Shown here: in pieces, positions 60,708-64,000 of the stretch
Position numbering within the stretch: the first letter of the stretch is position 1
How the letters are laid out: every line of letters starts with the position of its first letter
Assembly: GCA_018806915.1 (NCBI GenBank)
Contig: JAGKQI010000079.1
Coordinates: 1,143,001 to 1,207,000 of the forward strand
From: Phytophthora colocasiae
Lineage: Eukaryota; Oomycota; Peronosporomycetes; Peronosporales; Peronosporaceae
Direction of reading: 5' to 3'
DNA: 64,000 nucleotides
The notes under the pieces: generated by a model
The model's database searches: none
What the model saw: the letters and a program-made list of their open reading frames with translations, nothing else
What the model was told of the DNA's origin: nothing
Translations under genes and position numbers: made by a program

Positions 60708-62015
60708 ATGACCGCTTTAGCTCAAGAATCAGCCATGTCTTCAGAAATTCCGCGTCTGAGAGACAGTTCATCGGACTTTCCGAGAGACTGTTCACCGGAC
60801 TTTCCGAGAGACAATGAACCGCCTCCGGACGACACAATCCAGTTTCGTCTGAAAGACGGAGAATGTTATGGCTGGTGGGAGGATCACTACCCTGATCCTG
60901 CAAAGCGTGATGTGGTTATGGTGCATGGCGCCGTCAATGATCATCGGACCAAGATTCTCCTGGACACCGGTGCGACTATCAACATCCTGAGTTACGACTT
61001 TGCGCGTAAGCTCGGACTCAGGCTTAAGTCACACAAACAAACAAGGGTGTCTGGGATGGGAGGTGTTCCGACGTACATTGGTGCCAGTGCTGAGATCAAG
61101 CTGACTCTCGGACCGAAAGTGGTTTACATTGTTGATGTCTGGGTTGCAAATATCGGCGAAGGTATAAACGTGCTATTGGGAATGGGATTCATGTTCGCCG
61201 CTGGTCTAAGGATCAGTGTTCGTGAAGGACTGGTATCTATGCCAGATGAAGTTGTGGTGATGATGTGCAGCTGGGAGCCTGGTGATCATATCGGCAGGAA
61301 CAGGTCCATCCGACCAAGTGAAGCTGTACTCCTGAGGCCGGGTGAAGAATTTGTTGTTCGCATTGACTGTGGTCCGACGAACCCACAACGAGAAGTCGTG
61401 TGGGCGGGACGTGGAGACCGTTGGGTGACTCAACTGATTTATGCAGCCCGGTCATGGCCTGTGGCGGTGCGCGTGGTGAACATCTCTGACAAGAATACTT
61501 GGGTGAATGAATTTTCTGACGTTGCAAGGATTGTGGAGTATGGATTTTTCCCACGACATGGTCGCTTTGTACGGCCAGGCTCTGCAGCCTATCGTGACTG
61601 GGAAGTTTTGATTCATGAGAACACTCCGTCACCGGAAACGAAGAGACGCCTGAAGGCCGAAGCCGACTTGGAGGATCTGATACCTCAACCTCCGTGTGTG
61701 GATCACCCGGTATATCCGTGGCCAACTAAGATCTTACAGCGCCCGAGGCTGGACAATGGTCGAGTACAGTTCGTGAGGCCTGATTCGGTCCCACGAACAA
61801 AACGAGTTCGTTTCGCTTTGGATGTGGCTACGCAGACAGATGACTGGGTGGATGCCAGAGATCTGGGATTGTCATCAGAGCAAACGACTCCGAAAGATTC
61901 CGGAAACACGCCTGGAATTCCGAGTAACATGGTCGAGGATGAAGTCACCCTGAGTGTTTCTGGTGAACTGTTCATGGGAGATGAGGATCCGACAGACTGT
62001 TCATTTTCAGTTTGA
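60708..62015 (+). CDS. Gypsy pol start: aspartic protease, truncated pol
   Basis: ATG at 60708 (MTALAQESAMSS) opens 435 codons in a frame separated from gag by 116 bp. DGECYGWWEDHYP resembles GECRGFWKYHAP in the 13-kb Gypsy, just before the retropepsin-type site TKILLDTGATINILS, the flap-side TRVSGMGGVPT and INVLLGMGFMFAAG. The rest (WAGRGDRWVTQLI, RFVRPGSAAYRDWEVL) matches the post-protease region of that element. The frame ends at 62015 with SFSV, and no RT, RNase H, integrase or 3' LTR follows, so the element is truncated here. Confidence 0.8.
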   Translation: MTALAQESAMSSEIPRLRDSSSDFPRDCSPDFPRDNEPPPDDTIQFRLKDGECYGWWEDHYPDPAKRDVVMVHGAVNDHRTKILLDTGATINILSYDFARKLGLRLKSHKQTRVSGMGGVPTYIGASAEIKLTLGPKVVYIVDVWVANIGEGINVLLGMGFMFAAGLRISVREGLVSMPDEVVVMMCSWEPGDHIGRNRSIRPSEAVLLRPGEEFVVRIDCGPTNPQREVVWAGRGDRWVTQLIYAARSWPVAVRVVNISDKNTWVNEFSDVARIVEYGFFPRHGRFVRPGSAAYRDWEVLIHENTPSPETKRRLKAEADLEDLIPQPPCVDHPVYPWPTKILQRPRLDNGRVQFVRPDSVPRTKRVRFALDVATQTDDWVDARDLGLSSEQTTPKDSGNTPGIPSNMVEDEVTLSVSGELFMGDEDPTDCSFSV

Positions 62016-62920
62016 GATAGGCCGCATTTTTCTATCTCTACAGTAACCTAAAACGCTATTTTCGGAGTTCAGCAGCATGTTTCAGCTTCATTTCCAGTTA
62101 GCATCGCAAGCATCAGCGTATCCAGGAATCCATGATGCCCAGTCAGTCTAAAGAGCAGCAGGGGCTCTCGACTAGAGGTGAACAAGTTGGCAATGCAGCT
62201 AACACAGAGCTTGACGTCCAGGAGAGGGAGACCCTTCGCCAATACGCCAGAAATTCGCTGTTGCGATGCGTTTATTGCCGCCACGCCGTAAGCGCACTAG
62301 TCGACCATCTTCAGGTGCTCGCAAAAAGAAAGCGAGGGCGCCTCGATGTAGTGTCTAATGGAATAATAATGGGTCGTGCTCTAATGGGTGCAGTCGAAGA
62401 CGACTAGTTCTAACTCCATCTTGAGGAATTCTTAGCACAGAAGCAAGCAGATGCAGTTAAGCCATCGTAAACAGAAATCTAATGCGTGGACAGCATTTCG
62501 TCAAAACGACGAGAAAGATCAACAACAGCGGCTGCATCACGCAACCGACAGCAGTGTAGCTTCTTGAGCACCCTCATCATCCACAAAAACCGCTTCTTTC
62601 TGCAGCGGGAAAGACGCCACACTTGCTCCAACACGTCCACCACTTGATCGGCGGCAGCTGAGGCCCAACAAACATCGCGCACGTCTTGGAATGGCTGTCA
62701 CCAGTTGAGTTGAGATGGGTGGTGGTGACTCACCACCACCCATCTCAACTCAAATACAGCAGGGGTAGGCTTGAGGTAACTGGGTCACTAGCTCAAACCT
62801 ACCCACGTTTGAGTTGACATACAACCCCTAAACGACGTCTACCTCGAACTGAAGCTGAAACACGCACGAAAAACAGGCTCCGAAAGTTCTCTATTCCAGA
62901 ATCTGCCGGCTTGAGGAAAG
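62016..62920. other. Unassigned region before the plus-strand CRN gene
   Basis: No gene is recognised; a 91-codon frame (62132-62407) is without known motifs. The last about 60 bp before 62921 are shared with the leader of the split CRN gene. Palindromes at 62705-62753 and 62766-62807 are listed separately. Confidence 0.4.
62705..62753. repeat. Perfect 24-bp palindrome with 1-bp centre
   Basis: Arms 62705-62728 and 62730-62753 (TTGAGTTGAGATGGG outward) are exact reverse complements. A second, imperfect inverted repeat (GGGTAGGCTTGAG with CTCAAACCTACCC) follows at about 62766-62807. The two may be remnants of a small hairpin element. Confidence 0.9.
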
Positions 62921-64000
62921 ATGGTGAAGTTTATCTGTACGATCGTTGGTACGGCGGGCAGCGCGTTCTCGGTTAGGGTAGATGAGAGCGACACGGTGTA
63001 CGACTTGAAGAAGGCAATCAAGACGGAGAAGCCGAATAAGATCCAGTGTGATGCCGACGAACTGCAGCTCTCTGTGGCGAAGAAGGACGGCGCGTGGCTG
63101 ACCCAATATGACGTGCTGCAAGGCGTGATGGACACTAATGGCTACACCAAGCTACAGTTTGTAGACGCAACGCTACGAGCCGTTGGGCTGGCTAGTCGTG
63201 AGCTAGGCGGGGTGAGTGAAGGAGAAGCTGCTGCTGGAAAGGGTCCTGTGCACGTGCTGGTGGTGGTTCCGGAGCAAGACAACCTCCATACCCCAGCCAT
63301 GGGTCTTCTAGAAGCAATGTTGCCCCATATGCTCACAAATGCACCACCGACTCTGACTGAGCGGAACGAGGGATTCAAGGACCAGTTGTGCAAGTTTTAT
63401 GGATGTTATCGCCGACAGAAGTCCTGGGTGCGATGTATGCTACTCGACGTTGCTTTTCCGAAGTCACTTGTGATCGCCTCACATTTGTTTCGCCGCAGCA
63501 ATGAATATTTGTCATTGGTGATGATGCAAATATCAGATATCGACGATGTGAAGAATGGTTTGTTGCTGTTCAAGCCGTTGAAACACGCATTTGACTATTT
63601 CCAAATCAGCTTCATTCGTGATGACACGGACGCCTTCCGTTTGAAGTTGTTCGACCCAGAAATTCGAGACACCTGTCTTATTGATCTCACGGACCGTAAC
63701 GGCAATCAAGTGCTCAGTAAGGACGACATAAGAGTGTTCTTAAACAGCGTATCGTTGGTGGAAAAATGCGGTTTCAAGGTGCAGACAACATTCGGTGACT
63801 TGGATGGAAGTACTCTGACATTTACTGGATTAGAGAGACCTTTCTATCGCTGTTTGAACTTACAAGCAAGAGTGGCAAGGATGATTGCCTTGGAGAAGCA
63901 TTGGATAGATGCATCGTACGACTTTCCGGATTTTTGGTCGGAAGTATCACTTGACGACAAAATGGAGATGTTCGCAGCATTGAACAATGTTTTGATTAAA
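62921..64000 (+). CDS. Crinkler (CRN) family effector, runs off the window
   Basis: Open from the ATG at 62921 (MVKFICTIVGTAGSAF) for 360 codons to the window edge with no stop, so it is incomplete at the C-terminus. The N-terminal ubiquitin-like region (SDTVYDLKKAIKTEKPN, CDADELQL) is followed by LQLSVAKKDGAW in place of the classical LxLFLAK, then HVLVVVPEQDN at the end of the CRN translocation region. The C-terminal domain matches that of the split CRN gene on the minus strand (39264-44218) at well over 90 % by eye, including SWVRCMLLDVAFPKSLVIAS, but diverges in the last residues (MEMFAALNNVLIK). CRNs are delivered into plant cells; the role of this C-terminal class is not known to me. 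The shared leader (AATCTGCCGGC) indicates duplication including the promoter edge. No break is visible. Confidence 0.85.
   Translation, partial: MVKFICTIVGTAGSAFSVRVDESDTVYDLKKAIKTEKPNKIQCDADELQLSVAKKDGAWLTQYDVLQGVMDTNGYTKLQFVDATLRAVGLASRELGGVSEGEAAAGKGPVHVLVVVPEQDNLHTPAMGLLEAMLPHMLTNAPPTLTERNEGFKDQLCKFYGCYRRQKSWVRCMLLDVAFPKSLVIASHLFRRSNEYLSLVMMQISDIDDVKNGLLLFKPLKHAFDYFQISFIRDDTDAFRLKLFDPEIRDTCLIDLTDRNGNQVLSKDDIRVFLNSVSLVEKCGFKVQTTFGDLDGSTLTFTGLERPFYRCLNLQARVARMIALEKHWIDASYDFPDFWSEVSLDDKMEMFAALNNVLIK

Noticed and set aside
63142..63393. Minus-strand frame inside the plus-strand CRN gene
   Set aside because: The same antisense shadow is seen opposite the other CRN copy; no motifs.

Overview
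The window looks like a transposon-choked, gene-poor stretch of an oomycete genome, most likely Phytophthora or a close relative. The evidence is two Crinkler (CRN) effector-type genes with HVLVVVP-type junctions, a secreted Thr/Pro-rich mucin-like protein, a C69 peptidase, an ankyrin protein with the WLH/EGCT repeat style common in oomycetes, short GT-AG introns, an oomycete-like initiator element, and a MULE/hAT/Helitron/piggyBac/Copia/Gypsy repertoire. I see no bacterial gene organisation and no tRNA, rRNA or CRISPR array.

Layout. Positions 1-1065 are unassigned. Positions 1074-9536 form an 8.5-kb Mutator-like element with near-perfect 46-bp terminal inverted repeats. It holds a broken MULE transposase and an apparently intact five-exon gene joining a zinc-binding domain, MULE transposase, SWIM finger and Ulp1-type protease. 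It sits at the start codon/signal peptide of a C69 peptidase gene that has since decayed (9540-10987). Positions 11446-14517 encode an intact secreted mucin-like repeat protein, the best host gene of the window. A TTAA-flanked piggyBac-like MITE follows (14690-15632). From 15633 to 36612 an old-yellow-enzyme gene is split by a nested stack: a MULE-like MITE (11-bp duplication) holds a Copia element (5-bp duplication CTCGC), which holds a 13.2-kb Gypsy element (4-bp duplication TATT) and a second TTAA-flanked MITE. A decayed ankyrin gene (36613-38368, minus) follows. A minus-strand CRN gene is then split by a 3.9-kb hAT element with an 8-bp duplication. Next come a 295-bp-arm foldback element, a Helitron whose pieces lie in alternating orientation (45256-49680), a Gypsy fragment (49847-about 54450), a second Gypsy fragment with a giant gag (about 54470-62015), and an open-ended plus-strand CRN gene (62921-64000) that is a paralogue of the split one.

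Most notable. (1) The Gypsy fragment at 49847-54450 is written almost throughout as a chain of short hairpins, roughly every 40-60 nt, starting exactly at its LTR; its neighbours do not show this. (2) The large Gypsy at 19173-32390 has two RNase H domains, a chromodomain, an extra 934-codon ORF on the opposite strand, and a very high density of GATC that also covers the antisense ORF and the LTRs. (3) Several insertions are so precise that removing them and one copy of the target duplication leaves the host frame open, which orders the events in time.
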